A stretch of 64,000 bases of DNA from Sphingopyxis sp. (GTDB lineage: Bacteria > Pseudomonadota > Alphaproteobacteria > Sphingomonadales > Sphingomonadaceae), in assembly GCF_016793825.1 (NCBI RefSeq), contig NZ_JAEULM010000019.1, forward strand, positions 62,001 to 126,000, written 5' to 3'. Under the pieces are notes generated by a model. It was not told where the DNA came from and made no database searches. It was given only the letters and a program-made list of their open reading frames with translations. Shown one piece after another: positions 1 through 8,553 of the stretch. Made by a program: the position numbers and the translations under genes. The stretch's first letter is position 1. Each line of letters opens with the position of its first letter.

Positions 1-91
1 CGGTGTTCAAATTGGTCCTTGGTCCCGGTGGCACCTTGCCCAGAAGTAGGTAAAAAAGAGGTTACGACGCCGCGCCCCCAGCGCGAAAGCC

Positions 92-106
92 GACCCGTTT
101 TGGGTC
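92..106 (-). terminator. Possible weak terminator after the der/tusA operon
   Basis: On the minus strand GACCC, five loop bases and GGGTC form a short perfect hairpin that overlaps the stop codon of the TusA-like gene. A T-rich run lies about 40 bases further on (near 52-58). The remaining bases 1-91 hold no gene that I can support. A five-pair stem without a directly following T-run is weak evidence for termination. Confidence 0.3.
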
Positions 107-344
107 AGTCGCGGCGCACGCGCCAGCGACTCTCGCTCGCCGCGCCTGTTTCGGTCGCAAGTCGCCAGCCATGCTCTGCGGCGAGCGCTGCGACTTCGCG
201 GGCCGCCTGGGGGTCGTCGGCGAGCAGCAGGACGTCGTCGGCCTCGCGCATGGCGCGCGCCAGCCGAAGCGCCGGCCAGGGGCACCGCATACCCCGCGAG
301 TCGACCTCAAGGGGCCCGAAAGCCCCCGAACCGTCATTCGTCAT
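105..344 (-). CDS. TusA/SirA-family sulfur carrier-like protein
   Basis: A 79-residue protein with the TusA-family signature near its N-terminus: an acidic strand, then D-S-R-G-M-R-C-P-W-P (Cys at residue 21), followed by a helix and a D-D-x-x-A-A-R-E segment. In the family the Cys-Pro-x-Pro cysteine carries persulfide sulfur for tRNA thiolation or other sulfur relay; the substrate here is unknown. The ATG lies inside the 3' end of der, giving an 11-base overlap and probable translational coupling. The family call rests on the CPxP motif and size, and the exact pathway is inference. Confidence 0.75.
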   Translation of the reverse strand: MTNDGSGAFGPLEVDSRGMRCPWPALRLARAMREADDVLLLADDPQAAREVAALAAEHGWRLATETGAASESRWRVRRD

Positions 345-1737
345 ACGGGTTGCGCGAATTGCGGAAATTGAGCCGGACGGGGACGCCCTGGAACCCCAGT
401 TCCTTGCGCATGCCGTTGACCAGATAGCGTTCATAGCTGCCCGGTAGCGCATCGGTCCGCGTACCGAAGACCACGAACGTCGGCGGCCGCGTGCGCGCCT
501 GGGTGATATAGCGCAGCTTGATGCGCTTGCCGCCGGGCGCCGGCGGCGGGTTGGTTTCGACGGCGCCCTCGAACCAGCGGTTGAGCCGTGCGGTCGGAAC
601 GCGGTTGGTCCAGATCGCGCGCTGTTCGAACGCGACACGAACCAGCGTGTCGATGCCCTTCCCCGTCGCCCCCGAAATGCTGAGCACCGGGACACCCTTG
701 ACCTGGCTCAGGCCGTCGTCGAGCGCGGCGCGGACGCCATTGTACAGGGACGACGGATCTTCCGCGACATCCCACTTGTTGAGCGCGACGATCAGCGCGC
801 GGCCTTCCTGCAACACACGGTCGGCGATGCGCAGATCCTGCGCCTCCAGTCCCTTCGTGGCGTCGAGCAACAAGACGACGACCTCCGCGAAATCCACCGC
901 GTGGAGCGCATCGGCAACCGACAGCTTTTCGAGCTTGTCCTGCACCTTGGCCCGCTTGCGCATACCCGCGGTGTCGAACAACTGGATCTCGTGAACCTCG
1001 CCATCCTGTTCCCACTGCCAGTCGACGCGGATCGAATCGCGGGTGATCCCCGCCTCGGGGCCGGTGATCAGGCGATCCTCGCCGATCATGCGGTTGATGA
1101 GCGTGGATTTGCCGGCGTTGGGGCGACCGACGATCGCGAGCTTCATCGGACCGGACGGCGCGTCCTCTTCCTCGCCGTCCCCCTCTTCGTCCAGCTCGCC
1201 GGCCGGCGGCAGCGCTTCAGCCTCGGCGGCGTCATACGCCTCGACGATCGGACGGAGCGCGTCGAACAGGTCGACGATCCCTTCGCCATGCTCGGCGCTG
1301 AGCGCGATCGGATTGTCGAATCCGAGCGCATAGGATTCGAGCAGGCCGGTCTCACCCTGCTTGCCCTCCGCCTTGTTGACGACGAGGATGATCGGCGTGT
1401 CTTCGCTGCGCAGCCAGCGGGCGATTTCCTCGTCGAGCGGGGTCACGCCGGCGCGGCCGTCGATCATGAACAGCGCGGCATCGGCCTCGCGGACGGCCTT
1501 TTCGGTCTGGACCCGCATACGTCCGGGCAGCGTCGCCGCGTCCTGATCCTCGAACCCCGCCGTATCGACGATCAGGAATTCCAGCCCAAGCAGATTCGCG
1601 TCGCCCTCGCGCCGATCGCGCGTCACGCCCGGCTGGTCATCGACAAGCGCAAGGCGCTTGCCGACCAGCCGGTTGAACAGCGTCGACTTGCCGACATTCG
1701 GCCGGCCGACAATGGCGATCGTCGCGGACCGCGCCAT
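334..1737 (-). CDS. der: GTPase Der (EngA), ribosome assembly
   Basis: A 467-residue protein with two tandem GTPase domains followed by a KH-like domain, which is the Der architecture. The first P-loop is GRPNVGKST (residues 11-19), with DTAG at 58-61 and NKAE at 121-124. The second P-loop is GRPNAGKST (204-212). The two domains are joined by a Glu/Asp-rich linker (about 180-197), as usual in alphaproteobacteria. Der is an essential factor for 50S subunit maturation. It follows bamB by 44 bases, the same yfgM-bamB-der order known from gammaproteobacteria, and is probably transcribed with them. Confidence 0.97.
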   Translation of the reverse strand: MARSATIAIVGRPNVGKSTLFNRLVGKRLALVDDQPGVTRDRREGDANLLGLEFLIVDTAGFEDQDAATLPGRMRVQTEKAVREADAALFMIDGRAGVTPLDEEIARWLRSEDTPIILVVNKAEGKQGETGLLESYALGFDNPIALSAEHGEGIVDLFDALRPIVEAYDAAEAEALPPAGELDEEGDGEEEDAPSGPMKLAIVGRPNAGKSTLINRMIGEDRLITGPEAGITRDSIRVDWQWEQDGEVHEIQLFDTAGMRKRAKVQDKLEKLSVADALHAVDFAEVVVLLLDATKGLEAQDLRIADRVLQEGRALIVALNKWDVAEDPSSLYNGVRAALDDGLSQVKGVPVLSISGATGKGIDTLVRVAFEQRAIWTNRVPTARLNRWFEGAVETNPPPAPGGKRIKLRYITQARTRPPTFVVFGTRTDALPGSYERYLVNGMRKELGFQGVPVRLNFRNSRNPYDE

Positions 1738-1781
1738 GCTTCTATCCTACTTTCGGAGCCGCCGCGCGGCGGCTCCCCCTG

Positions 1782-3119
1782 TTACCGCCAGGCGGTGATG
1801 CGCCCGTCGTCCGCCAGGACATAGAGCGTGTTGTTCGCAACGACCGGAGCCTGCGACAACGGCGCCTTGAACTCGGTCGTCGCGAGGGTCGAGCCATCGG
1901 CGGGCGAGAATTCGACAAGATGTCCCTCGCTGTTCACCGCGAGCAGGCGTCCGCCAGCCAGAATCGGGCCCGTCCAGCGGATCGGATCCTTCTTCTTCTT
2001 TTCCTTTTCGACGCGATAGCGGGCGAGTTGCTGCATCCAGCGAACCTTGCCGTTCGACCGCGCAACGCACAGCAGCTTGCCGTCATCGGTCATCGCATAG
2101 ACCCACTCGCCCACCACATAGGGCGTCGAAATGCCGGCGATCGAGATTTCCCAGCTCCGCTGGCCGGTCACAAGCTCATAGCTCGCCATGCGACCGCCCT
2201 GACCGAGCGCGAAAACGCGGCCACGGTCGATCACCGGGTCGGCATCGACGTCCGACAGGGTCGATACCGACAGCGCCATCGACGTGCGGGCCAGCGCATC
2301 TTCCCAAAGGTCGCGGCCGTTCTCGTAGCGATAGGCCTGAACCTCGCCCGACGAATAGCCGGCCACGATCGTGCCCTGCCCTGCGGCCGGCGAGCCTGCA
2401 CCGAAGATGCTGCCCGCCTCAAGCGAGGCCGTCGCCTGCCACTGCACGGCGCCATTCGCGGCACTGAGCGCGAAGATCTGGTTGTCCTGGCTGATCACGA
2501 AAACGTCGCCGAACGCGACCGTCGGCGCGCCGCGCAGCGGGCCCGCGGGCTTCGCTTTCCACAACACCGCCCCGTCGGCCACGTTGAGCGCCGTGACGTC
2601 GCCGACGCCGCTCGTCGCATAGACGACCGTGCCATCGACCGCGGCCCCGCCGCCGAACAGCGAGTTCTTGAAATCCTTGCCGGTGCTGCCGATCGCCACG
2701 CTCCACAGCTTCGCGCCGGTGTCGGCGTCGAAGGCAGAGACAACCGCGTCGGTGTCAACCGCGAACAATTTGCCGCCGGCCACCACCGGCGCCGAGGCGA
2801 GCCGCTGCTTGTTGGTACTGCCCGCGATGCTGGCTTCCCAGACTTTGATCCGCGCCGCGCCAAGCGCGGGATGGCCCATCGACTTCGATGCGTTGCCACC
2901 TGATTGCGCCCAGTCGGCGTTGACCGCCGGATCGGGCAGGACGACCGCGATCGCGGCCGTCGCCGGATCGACCTTGATGCTGTTGTCGTTCGAAAGGATC
3001 GACACGCGCTGCCCCACCGTCGGCGTCTTGGGTCCGCCCTTGCCCTTGAGCGCGCCGCAGCCCGCAAGCGGCAGCGCCAGCAACACTGCCGCACACATCA
3101 CATAATGCCGTTTCAGCAT
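1782..3119 (-). CDS. bamB: Outer membrane assembly lipoprotein BamB
   Basis: A 445-residue lipoprotein with a signal sequence ending in the lipobox LAGC (Cys 21). The rest is built of repeated PQQ-like beta-propeller blades, recognisable by recurring A-x-D-A-x-T/N-G-x-x-x-W patterns such as DADTGAKLW and SAANGAVQW. BamB is the propeller subunit of the BAM complex that inserts beta-barrel proteins into the outer membrane. The start chosen is the ATG directly before the hydrophobic signal; longer readings of the same frame are Arg-rich and overlap the upstream gene. It starts one base after the stop of the yfgM-like gene. Confidence 0.95.
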   Translation of the reverse strand: MLKRHYVMCAAVLLALPLAGCGALKGKGGPKTPTVGQRVSILSNDNSIKVDPATAAIAVVLPDPAVNADWAQSGGNASKSMGHPALGAARIKVWEASIAGSTNKQRLASAPVVAGGKLFAVDTDAVVSAFDADTGAKLWSVAIGSTGKDFKNSLFGGGAAVDGTVVYATSGVGDVTALNVADGAVLWKAKPAGPLRGAPTVAFGDVFVISQDNQIFALSAANGAVQWQATASLEAGSIFGAGSPAAGQGTIVAGYSSGEVQAYRYENGRDLWEDALARTSMALSVSTLSDVDADPVIDRGRVFALGQGGRMASYELVTGQRSWEISIAGISTPYVVGEWVYAMTDDGKLLCVARSNGKVRWMQQLARYRVEKEKKKKDPIRWTGPILAGGRLLAVNSEGHLVEFSPADGSTLATTEFKAPLSQAPVVANNTLYVLADDGRITAWR

Positions 3120-3120
3120 A

Positions 3121-3918
3121 TTATTTGGCTTCCTCAGTCTTTGCGGCCGCCGCTGCGTCCGGCGTGCCCTTCTGGTCCCTGGCGGCGGCCGGCGCCGCCT
3201 TGTCTGCATTCGCGCTTGCGGCCGACCGGTCGACGACGGCATCGACGCCAAGCATGCCCGCCATCTGGACGGCACGCGACTGGAGCGTCTTGGAGACACC
3301 CGGCAGTTTCGCGATCCGGCCATAAAGCGCGCCCGCCTGATCGAACTGTCCCGACTGATAATAGGCGGCGGCCGTAAGTTCGGCGGCGCTGGCGAACCAG
3401 CTCGATTGCGGATCCTTGGCGTCGACGATCGGCTTGAGCCGCGCGATGACAGCCTGTGGCTTCATCGCGTCGAATTCGAGCGCCGTCTGACGAACCAGCG
3501 CCATGTCGCGGAGCGACTGGTCAAGCTTGGTATCGCTTGCGACTTGCGCCATCAGCGTCGTGGCTCCCTTGAGATCCCCTTTTTCCGCCTTCATGTTCGC
3601 CTGCTGCATCAGCGCGGCGGCGCGGTACGCCGGATTGCCCTCGCCTTCGAGCTTCTTCAGCCCGGCGAGCGCCCCGGCCGGCTGATTGGCCTTCACCTTT
3701 TCGAGGGCGGCGATCAGTTCCTCGCCCTTTTCGCCGCGTGCGATGTCCTGGCGATGGCCCCAATAGAGGTAGCCTGCAAACGCCAGCAACGCGGCGAACA
3801 GCGCGCCCACGATCAGGACGCCGTAACGCTGGGCGATGCTGTCCAACTGGTCCTTGCGAACCGCTTCGTCGACTTCCTGCAACAGCGCGGCGTCGGTGTT
3901 CGTCGGGCTCAGGGCCAA
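3121..3918 (-). CDS. YfgM-like tetratricopeptide membrane protein
   Basis: A 265-residue protein with a short cytoplasmic N-terminus, one transmembrane helix at about residues 33-53 and a periplasmic alpha-helical, TPR-like region. The tail is rich in Ala and Lys. This matches the YfgM family (tetratricopeptide-like domain of the ancillary SecYEG translocon subunit), and the position just before bamB and der is the conserved one. The only plausible start is a TTG preceded by GGAGG at five bases; no in-frame ATG lies near the N-terminal charged segment. It likely helps periplasmic chaperone contacts at the translocon. Confidence 0.88.
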   Translation of the reverse strand: MALSPTNTDAALLQEVDEAVRKDQLDSIAQRYGVLIVGALFAALLAFAGYLYWGHRQDIARGEKGEELIAALEKVKANQPAGALAGLKKLEGEGNPAYRAAALMQQANMKAEKGDLKGATTLMAQVASDTKLDQSLRDMALVRQTALEFDAMKPQAVIARLKPIVDAKDPQSSWFASAAELTAAAYYQSGQFDQAGALYGRIAKLPGVSKTLQSRAVQMAGMLGVDAVVDRSAASANADKAAPAAARDQKGTPDAAAAAKTEEAK

Positions 3919-4034
3919 TCAATCCTCCATAAACTCAAACCGGCTCCGGCCACATGCGCGTCCCGCCGGTCGCTTCCTTAGCGATGGCGCCGAAAAAGGC
4001 CAAGCGATTCACTTTGCGTGGATCACCCGCGCCG

Positions 4035-4898
4035 TCACCCTTCGTAGATCTGATCCGATGTCGGGAATGAACGGGACCTGACCTCGTCCGCATAGGTCCT
4101 CACCGCGTCGCTCACGACGCCCGCCATGTCCTGATAGCGCTTCACGAACTTGGGGACGCGCTCGAACATGCCCAGCATGTCGTCGGTGACGAGGACCTGA
4201 CCGTCGCACTGCGCCGAAGCCCCGATGCCGATCGTCGGGCAATCGACCTTGGCCGTGATCTCGATCGCGATCGATTCGAGCACGCCTTCGATGACGATCG
4301 AAAAGGCTCCCGCCTTTGCAACCGCGACTGCATCCTCGACGATCGATCGCGCCTCTTCCTCGCTCTTGCCGCGCACGCCATAGCCGCCGAGGATGTTCAC
4401 CGCCTGCGGCGTCAGTCCGACATGCCCCATCACCGGGATGCCGCGCTGGGTCAGGAATTCGATCGTCGGGGCCAGCACCTTGCCGCCTTCGACCTTCACC
4501 GCCGCGGCCCCGGTTTCCTTGAGCAGCCGCGCGGCGTTGTTGAACGCCTGTTCGGGGCTGCCCTCATAGCTGCCGAAGGGCATATCGACGATCACCGCGG
4601 CGTGATAGCTGCCGCGCACCACCGCCGCGCCATGCAGCGCCATCATGTCCATCGTCACGCCGACCGTGTGCGGCAGGCCATAAATCACCTGCGCCAGCGA
4701 ATCGCCGACGAGCAGCATGTCGCAGTGCGGATCGAGCAACTGCGCCTGACGCACCGTATAGGCGGTGAGCATCACGATCGGTTCGCCACCCTTGCGCTGG
4801 CGAATCCGCGGCACGGTAAGGCGTTTCATCGGCTGCGGCGTCGGGTTCGCGCGGCTCGTCGATGTGTCGAAGGTGAGCGTTTTTGGGAGCGTGGACAT
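4035..4898 (-). CDS. panB: 3-methyl-2-oxobutanoate hydroxymethyltransferase PanB
   Basis: A 287-residue TIM-barrel enzyme of the PanB (ketopantoate hydroxymethyltransferase) family, which uses methylene-tetrahydrofolate to make ketopantoate for pantothenate and coenzyme A. Family segments include the Tyr-rich entry around MLTAYTVRQAQLLD, the VGDSLAQVIYG metal-binding region and the GHVGLTPQAVN stretch. The ATG at 4898 is preferred because longer readings run into the promoter of the divergent operon. It is separated from the yfgM-like gene by 116 bases, so read-through into that operon is possible but not shown. Confidence 0.95.
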   Translation of the reverse strand: MSTLPKTLTFDTSTSRANPTPQPMKRLTVPRIRQRKGGEPIVMLTAYTVRQAQLLDPHCDMLLVGDSLAQVIYGLPHTVGVTMDMMALHGAAVVRGSYHAAVIVDMPFGSYEGSPEQAFNNAARLLKETGAAAVKVEGGKVLAPTIEFLTQRGIPVMGHVGLTPQAVNILGGYGVRGKSEEEARSIVEDAVAVAKAGAFSIVIEGVLESIAIEITAKVDCPTIGIGASAQCDGQVLVTDDMLGMFERVPKFVKRYQDMAGVVSDAVRTYADEVRSRSFPTSDQIYEG

Positions 4899-4963
4899 GG
4901 CGCGGGGGTCTAGCCCTTCCAATCTCCCAGCGAAAGCCGGAACTCTGCCAATGTACAACCTGC

Positions 4964-4992
4964 TTGACTCAATGTTTAAAATATTTAACATT
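4964..4992 (+). promoter_or_regulatory. Promoter with overlapping palindromic operator
   Basis: TTGACT (4964-4969) and TAACAT (4986-4991) are spaced by 16 bases and fit a sigma-70 type promoter. The palindrome AATGTT-N10-AACATT spans 4971-4992, covering the spacer and the -10 hexamer. This AT-rich island in GC-rich DNA sits 35 bases before the first membrane-protein gene, whose operon ends with an XRE regulator, so autoregulation at this site is the natural inference. It also lies upstream of divergent panB. Confidence 0.6.
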
Positions 4993-5026
4993 ACGTCATA
5001 CAGAACGAACATTGGAGATTCGATCG

Positions 5027-5446
5027 ATGACATTTCGCGAGAAAATCGACTGGCTGACGCTGGCGGTCATCGCCCTCGCCTTCGCCTGGTACGCCATGGT
5101 CTTTCCATGGGGGCTCACCGGACACCCTGCCCTCGCGGTGCAGGGCGGCATGCTGATCGTCGTGGCGATCGCGATGACGATCGTGCTGACCATTCCCGCC
5201 ATTGCACTGGCGATCCACCGTCCGCGCGATGCCAATGCGCCGACCGACGAGCGCGACCGCACCATCACGCGGCGCGCCGCCACGCGCGGCTATTATGTGC
5301 TGATCGTCGGCGGCGCCTGCTGCTTTGCGCTCGGCTATGCGACGGGTGATCTGGCGACGGTCCTCAACGGCCTGCTCGCATCGATCGTCGCCGCCGAACT
5401 GGTCCGTCTGGCAAGCCAGGTCAGTGCCTATCGGCGGGGCGAATGA
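5027..5446 (+). CDS. Small membrane protein, first of a paralogous pair
   Basis: A 139-residue protein with four predicted hydrophobic segments (about residues 8-30, 38-65, 92-110 and 112-130). Between the second and third lies the charged motif D-E-R-D-R-T-I-T-R-R-A. The same layout and a D-E-R-D-R-A-I motif occur in the next gene, so the two are paralogues; both resemble DUF2178-like membrane proteins, but that assignment is from memory only. No function is known. The ATG lies 35 bases after the palindromic promoter. The gene is co-directional with the next membrane gene and the XRE regulator. Confidence 0.8.
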   Translation: MTFREKIDWLTLAVIALAFAWYAMVFPWGLTGHPALAVQGGMLIVVAIAMTIVLTIPAIALAIHRPRDANAPTDERDRTITRRAATRGYYVLIVGGACCFALGYATGDLATVLNGLLASIVAAELVRLASQVSAYRRGE

Positions 5447-5516
5447 CGTCCGGATCGGCCGCAATTCCCACGGCAGTCCCGGTCAAAGCCGCGCGCCGCG
5501 AAAGACAGGAATCCCG

Positions 5517-5942
5517 ATGACCTATACAGAAAAGAAAGCGTGGCTGATGCTGGTCGCGATGGTGCTGGCCTACAGCCTCTATTTCGGGCTCATCCTCGCG
5601 GGCCATCCGGCGGGGAGCGATCGCTTCGCGATGCTCTGGCTGTTCGGGACGATCGCGGCCACGCAAGCGATCGTGGTGATCGTCGGCCATATCTGGCTCG
5701 CGATCGCGGCGCGCGAGACGGCACAAGCACGCATCGACGAGCGCGATCGGGCGATTGCCGCGCGCGGAACACGGGTCGCCTATTACGTCCTGCTGACCGG
5801 AACGATCATCGTCGGCGTGATCATGCCTTTTTCCGACCCGCCGATGCATATCGTCAACACCGCGCTGTTCGCGGTTGTCGTCGCCGAGACGATCGGGTTG
5901 CTGGTAGTCGTGACAAGCTATCGGAGGGGATGGCATGGCTAG
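5517..5942 (+). CDS. Small membrane protein, second of a paralogous pair
   Basis: A 141-residue protein with four predicted membrane segments and the central motif I-D-E-R-D-R-A-I-A-A-R, the same arrangement as the preceding gene. It has no recognisable enzymatic motif. Its last eight bases overlap the start of the downstream XRE-family regulator, showing that the three genes form one transcription unit. The 70-base spacer to the first gene contains no clear terminator. The role is unknown; a membrane sensor or effector controlled by the XRE protein is a reasonable guess. Confidence 0.8.
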   Translation: MTYTEKKAWLMLVAMVLAYSLYFGLILAGHPAGSDRFAMLWLFGTIAATQAIVVIVGHIWLAIAARETAQARIDERDRAIAARGTRVAYYVLLTGTIIVGVIMPFSDPPMHIVNTALFAVVVAETIGLLVVVTSYRRGWHG

Positions 5943-6156
5943 GCTGCCGTTCAGCAACGACATCCGCACCCTGCGTTTCCTCGCGGGCGAGATGACGCAG
6001 GGCGAACTCGGCGACCGCGTCGGCGTGACGCGCCAGACGATCGCCGCGATCGAACAGGGCAAATATTCGCCTTCGCTCGAAGTCGCATTCCGCATCGCGC
6101 GGACATTCGACAAGCCGCTTGAGACGGTGTTCGCGTGGGCGGACGACGCCGGCTGA
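5935..6156 (+). CDS. XRE-family helix-turn-helix regulator
   Basis: A 73-residue protein made up almost only of a Cro/CI-type helix-turn-helix. The segment TQGELGDRVGVTRQTIAAIE (residues 21-40) is the HTH, followed by the typical P-S-L-E-V-A-F-R-I-A block. Such short YgzD/Xre-type regulators often follow membrane proteins that they control. The start overlaps the preceding gene by eight bases. The AATGTT-N10-AACATT palindrome before the first gene of the operon is the best candidate for its binding site. Repressor or activator mode cannot be told from sequence. Confidence 0.9.
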   Translation: MARLPFSNDIRTLRFLAGEMTQGELGDRVGVTRQTIAAIEQGKYSPSLEVAFRIARTFDKPLETVFAWADDAG

Positions 6157-6180
6157 ACGCCGCCGCGCCGGGGCTGGGGT

Positions 6181-6194
6181 CAGGACCCTAGGCG
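6181..6194. repeat. CAGGACCCTAGGCG motif, copy 1
   Basis: The 14-base sequence CAGGACCCTAGGCG occurs here over the stop codon of the aldo/keto reductase gene. It occurs again at 14780-14793 just after the nfeD stop codon. Both copies lie between gene ends and include a short GGG..CCC dyad, so a terminator or small dispersed element is possible. Confidence 0.45.
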
Positions 6195-7123
6195 CCTGCG
6201 GTGGTCAGCGCCGCGAGCTGTTCGTCCGTCAGCACCAAAGTCTCGCTCGCCATGATTTCATCGAGCTGGGCGGTGGAAGTCGCGCTCGCGATCGGCGCCG
6301 TGACGCCCGGCTGCGCCGTGACCCACGCCAGCGCGATCTGCGACAGCGTCGCGCCGGTTTCGGCGGCGATTCCCTCCATGACGGCCAGCATCGCCGGCCC
6401 CCGACCTTCCATATAGGGCTGCACGCGCGCGCCGCGCGGGCTTTTCCCAAGGTCGCCGGCCCCCCGGTATTTGCCTGACAGATAGCCCGAGGCAAGGCTG
6501 AAATAGGTGATGACGCCCAGCCCCTCGTCGATGCACAGCGTCTGGAGTGCGCCTTCATATTGCGCCCGGTCGAGGAGGTTGAGTTCGGGTTGCATCACGG
6601 TGAACCGCGGCAGGCCCATCTCGTCCGCGACGCGCAATGCCTCGGCAAGGCGGTCGGCCGTATAGTTGGACGCCCCGATCGCGCGCACCGTGCCCGCATC
6701 GACCAGTTCACCGAACGCCCCAAGTACTTCGTCGAGCGGTACATCGGTATCGTCCTTGTGCGCGAAATACAGATCGATCGTATCGACGCCGAGCCTGTCC
6801 AGCGATCCCTGCACGGCGTCGCGGATTCGCTCGGGCTTGAGGCCGCCGGGCATCATGCCGACCTTGCTTGCGATCAGGACTTGGTCGCGCGCGCCGCTCT
6901 CCTTCAGCCACGCGCCCGTCATGGTTTCGGACTCGCCGCCCTTGTGCCCCGGAACCCACGCCGAATAGACGTCGGCCGTGTCGATCATCCCGCCGCCCCG
7001 TTCGACGAAGCGGTCGAGAACGGCAAAGCTCGCGTCGCGACCCGCCGTCATGCCAAAGACATTTCCGCCCAGAACGAACGGCCGGGTCGAAAGTCCGCTT
7101 TGGCCCAGCATTCTTTCGGTCAT
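6188..7123 (-). CDS. Aldo/keto reductase
   Basis: A 311-residue NAD(P)H-dependent oxidoreductase of the aldo/keto reductase superfamily. The catalytic tetrad can be placed at Asp 48 (in MIDTADVYS), Tyr 53, Lys 87 (in IASKVG) and His 122 (in YFAHKDD). The C-terminal half carries the cofactor-binding S-A-T-S-T-A-Q-L-D stretch. Members reduce aldehydes, ketones or sugars; the substrate cannot be told. The ATG overlaps the stop of the glycerophosphodiesterase gene by four bases, so the two are translationally coupled. Confidence 0.93.
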   Translation of the reverse strand: MTERMLGQSGLSTRPFVLGGNVFGMTAGRDASFAVLDRFVERGGGMIDTADVYSAWVPGHKGGESETMTGAWLKESGARDQVLIASKVGMMPGGLKPERIRDAVQGSLDRLGVDTIDLYFAHKDDTDVPLDEVLGAFGELVDAGTVRAIGASNYTADRLAEALRVADEMGLPRFTVMQPELNLLDRAQYEGALQTLCIDEGLGVITYFSLASGYLSGKYRGAGDLGKSPRGARVQPYMEGRGPAMLAVMEGIAAETGATLSQIALAWVTAQPGVTAPIASATSTAQLDEIMASETLVLTDEQLAALTTAGA

Positions 7124-8205
7124 TTAGCGGCTCCTTGATGGACGGCAGGAACGGCCTCACGCGGATTGTCGCTGAACAGGCCGTCGATCCCGGTTTTCAG
7201 ATAAGCTTCGATCTCTGCCGCAAGGTCGCCGTGGCCGGCAGGGTTGAGACCGTTCTTGTCGCCAAGCGGCAGAAAATAATTCTCGCGGCGGAACGTCCAG
7301 GGATGCACCTTGAGCCCCGCGGCATGCGCGTCGCGAACGAGGCTGGTGGGATCGCCAAGCGTACCGAGCGTGCCACGCGGAATGACCATCGTCTTGTTGG
7401 GGCCGATCCCGTCGGCATAGGCGGCAATCGCCTTCAGCCCAGCAGGCGACGCCATGACGGCATAGCTTGTTTTCGGATCGTCGGCCGGACCGCCCTCGCC
7501 ATCCATCAACTGGATCAGCGGCAGGTCACTCTTCGCGCGGATCGCCTTCAGATTGGCGATCTCGAAGCTCTGGATAAAGACCGGCGCCTGACGGCCGCGA
7601 TAGCCGTATTTTTCAAGCATCGTGAGCAAGGGCGTCTCGTGCGGCAGACCGATCGCGGCGAAATAGCCGGGATGCTTGGTTTCGGGATAGACGCCAACCG
7701 GTTTCGCGCCGGTCGCTGCGCGCCTGGCGTTCACCGCCGCCAGCAGATCAAGGATCTCGGCGAAAGTCGGAATCTCATATTCTCCGTCATGGTCGGTCGA
7801 GCGCAACGTCGGCAGCCGCTCTTTCGCCCGGAGTGTCTTGAGTTCGACAAGGGTGAAATCCTCGGTGAACCAGCCGCTCACCGCCTTGCCGTCGATCGTC
7901 TTGGTCGTTTTCCGCGCAGCGAATTCGGGATGGTCCGCAACGTCGGTCGTCTCCGAAATCTCGTTCTCGTGCCGCGCGACCAGCACACCATCCTTCGTCA
8001 GGACCAGGTCGGGTTCGATAAAATCGGCGCCGAGGTCGATCGCGAAACGATAGCTTTCCAGCGTATGTTCGGGACGCTCGCCCGATGCCCCGCGATGCGC
8101 GATGACGATCGGCGGATAACCATCGAGCGTGGGCGCGGCCGTCACCGGATCATCCCCGCACCCCGCGACCGACAGCGCGAGCAGGGCCGCAAGCCAGCGG
8201 ATCAT
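7120..8205 (-). CDS. Glycerophosphodiester phosphodiesterase, GlpQ-type lipoprotein
   Basis: A 361-residue exported protein. The N-terminus has a lipobox S-V-A-G-C (Cys 16), so it is probably anchored as a lipoprotein. The GDPD signature is complete: H-R-G at 37-39, the metal-binding F-I-E-P-D-L (Glu 64, Asp 66) and the second His in V-A-R-H-E (79). The enzyme hydrolyses glycerophosphodiesters to glycerol-3-phosphate and an alcohol in the periplasm. Size and long C-terminal barrel match periplasmic GlpQ rather than the shorter cytosolic UgpQ. It overlaps both neighbours by four bases (ATGA). Confidence 0.93.
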   Translation of the reverse strand: MIRWLAALLALSVAGCGDDPVTAAPTLDGYPPIVIAHRGASGERPEHTLESYRFAIDLGADFIEPDLVLTKDGVLVARHENEISETTDVADHPEFAARKTTKTIDGKAVSGWFTEDFTLVELKTLRAKERLPTLRSTDHDGEYEIPTFAEILDLLAAVNARRAATGAKPVGVYPETKHPGYFAAIGLPHETPLLTMLEKYGYRGRQAPVFIQSFEIANLKAIRAKSDLPLIQLMDGEGGPADDPKTSYAVMASPAGLKAIAAYADGIGPNKTMVIPRGTLGTLGDPTSLVRDAHAAGLKVHPWTFRRENYFLPLGDKNGLNPAGHGDLAAEIEAYLKTGIDGLFSDNPREAVPAVHQGAAK

Positions 8206-8549
8206 GCAAAACGCCGCTGCCAGTCATCGGCCGAAAACCCGACGCCCGGATCACCGCCCGCTTCCAGTACCGGCCGCCGGATCATCGCCGGTTGCGCGAG
8301 CATCAGCGCCTTCGCCTTGTCGGCATCGAGCCCTTCCTTGTCGGCGTCGGGAAGCTTGCGAAAGGTGGTGCCGCTTTTATTGAGCAGCTTTTCCCAGCCC
8401 AGCGTGTCGATCCACCCCTGCAGCTTGGCAGGGTCCAGCCCGTCCTTGCGAAAATCGTGGAAACGGTAGGCCACGCCATGATCGTCGAGCCAGCGACGGG
8501 CCTTCTTGACCGTGTCGCAGTTGGGAATGCCATAGAGAATCGTTGTCAT
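8202..8549 (-). CDS. ArsC/Spx/YffB-family thioredoxin-fold protein
   Basis: A 115-residue protein of the ArsC-related YffB/Spx group. The N-terminal strand-loop Y-G-I-P-N-C-D-T-V-K-K-A-R-R-W places the conserved cysteine at residue 11 with no second cysteine in a C-x-x-C pair. Family members are thiol oxidoreductase-like or regulatory; true arsenate reductase activity is not implied. The start ATG is preferred because the longer frame would run into the upstream gene. Its stop codon overlaps the next gene start as ATGA. Confidence 0.88.
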   Translation of the reverse strand: MTTILYGIPNCDTVKKARRWLDDHGVAYRFHDFRKDGLDPAKLQGWIDTLGWEKLLNKSGTTFRKLPDADKEGLDADKAKALMLAQPAMIRRPVLEAGGDPGVGFSADDWQRRFA

Positions 8550-8553
8550 GCGA

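Noticed and set aside
1-104. A tRNA or RNA gene at the left edge
   Set aside because: No cloverleaf, acceptor or CCA end can be formed from these bases; only a short hairpin was found.
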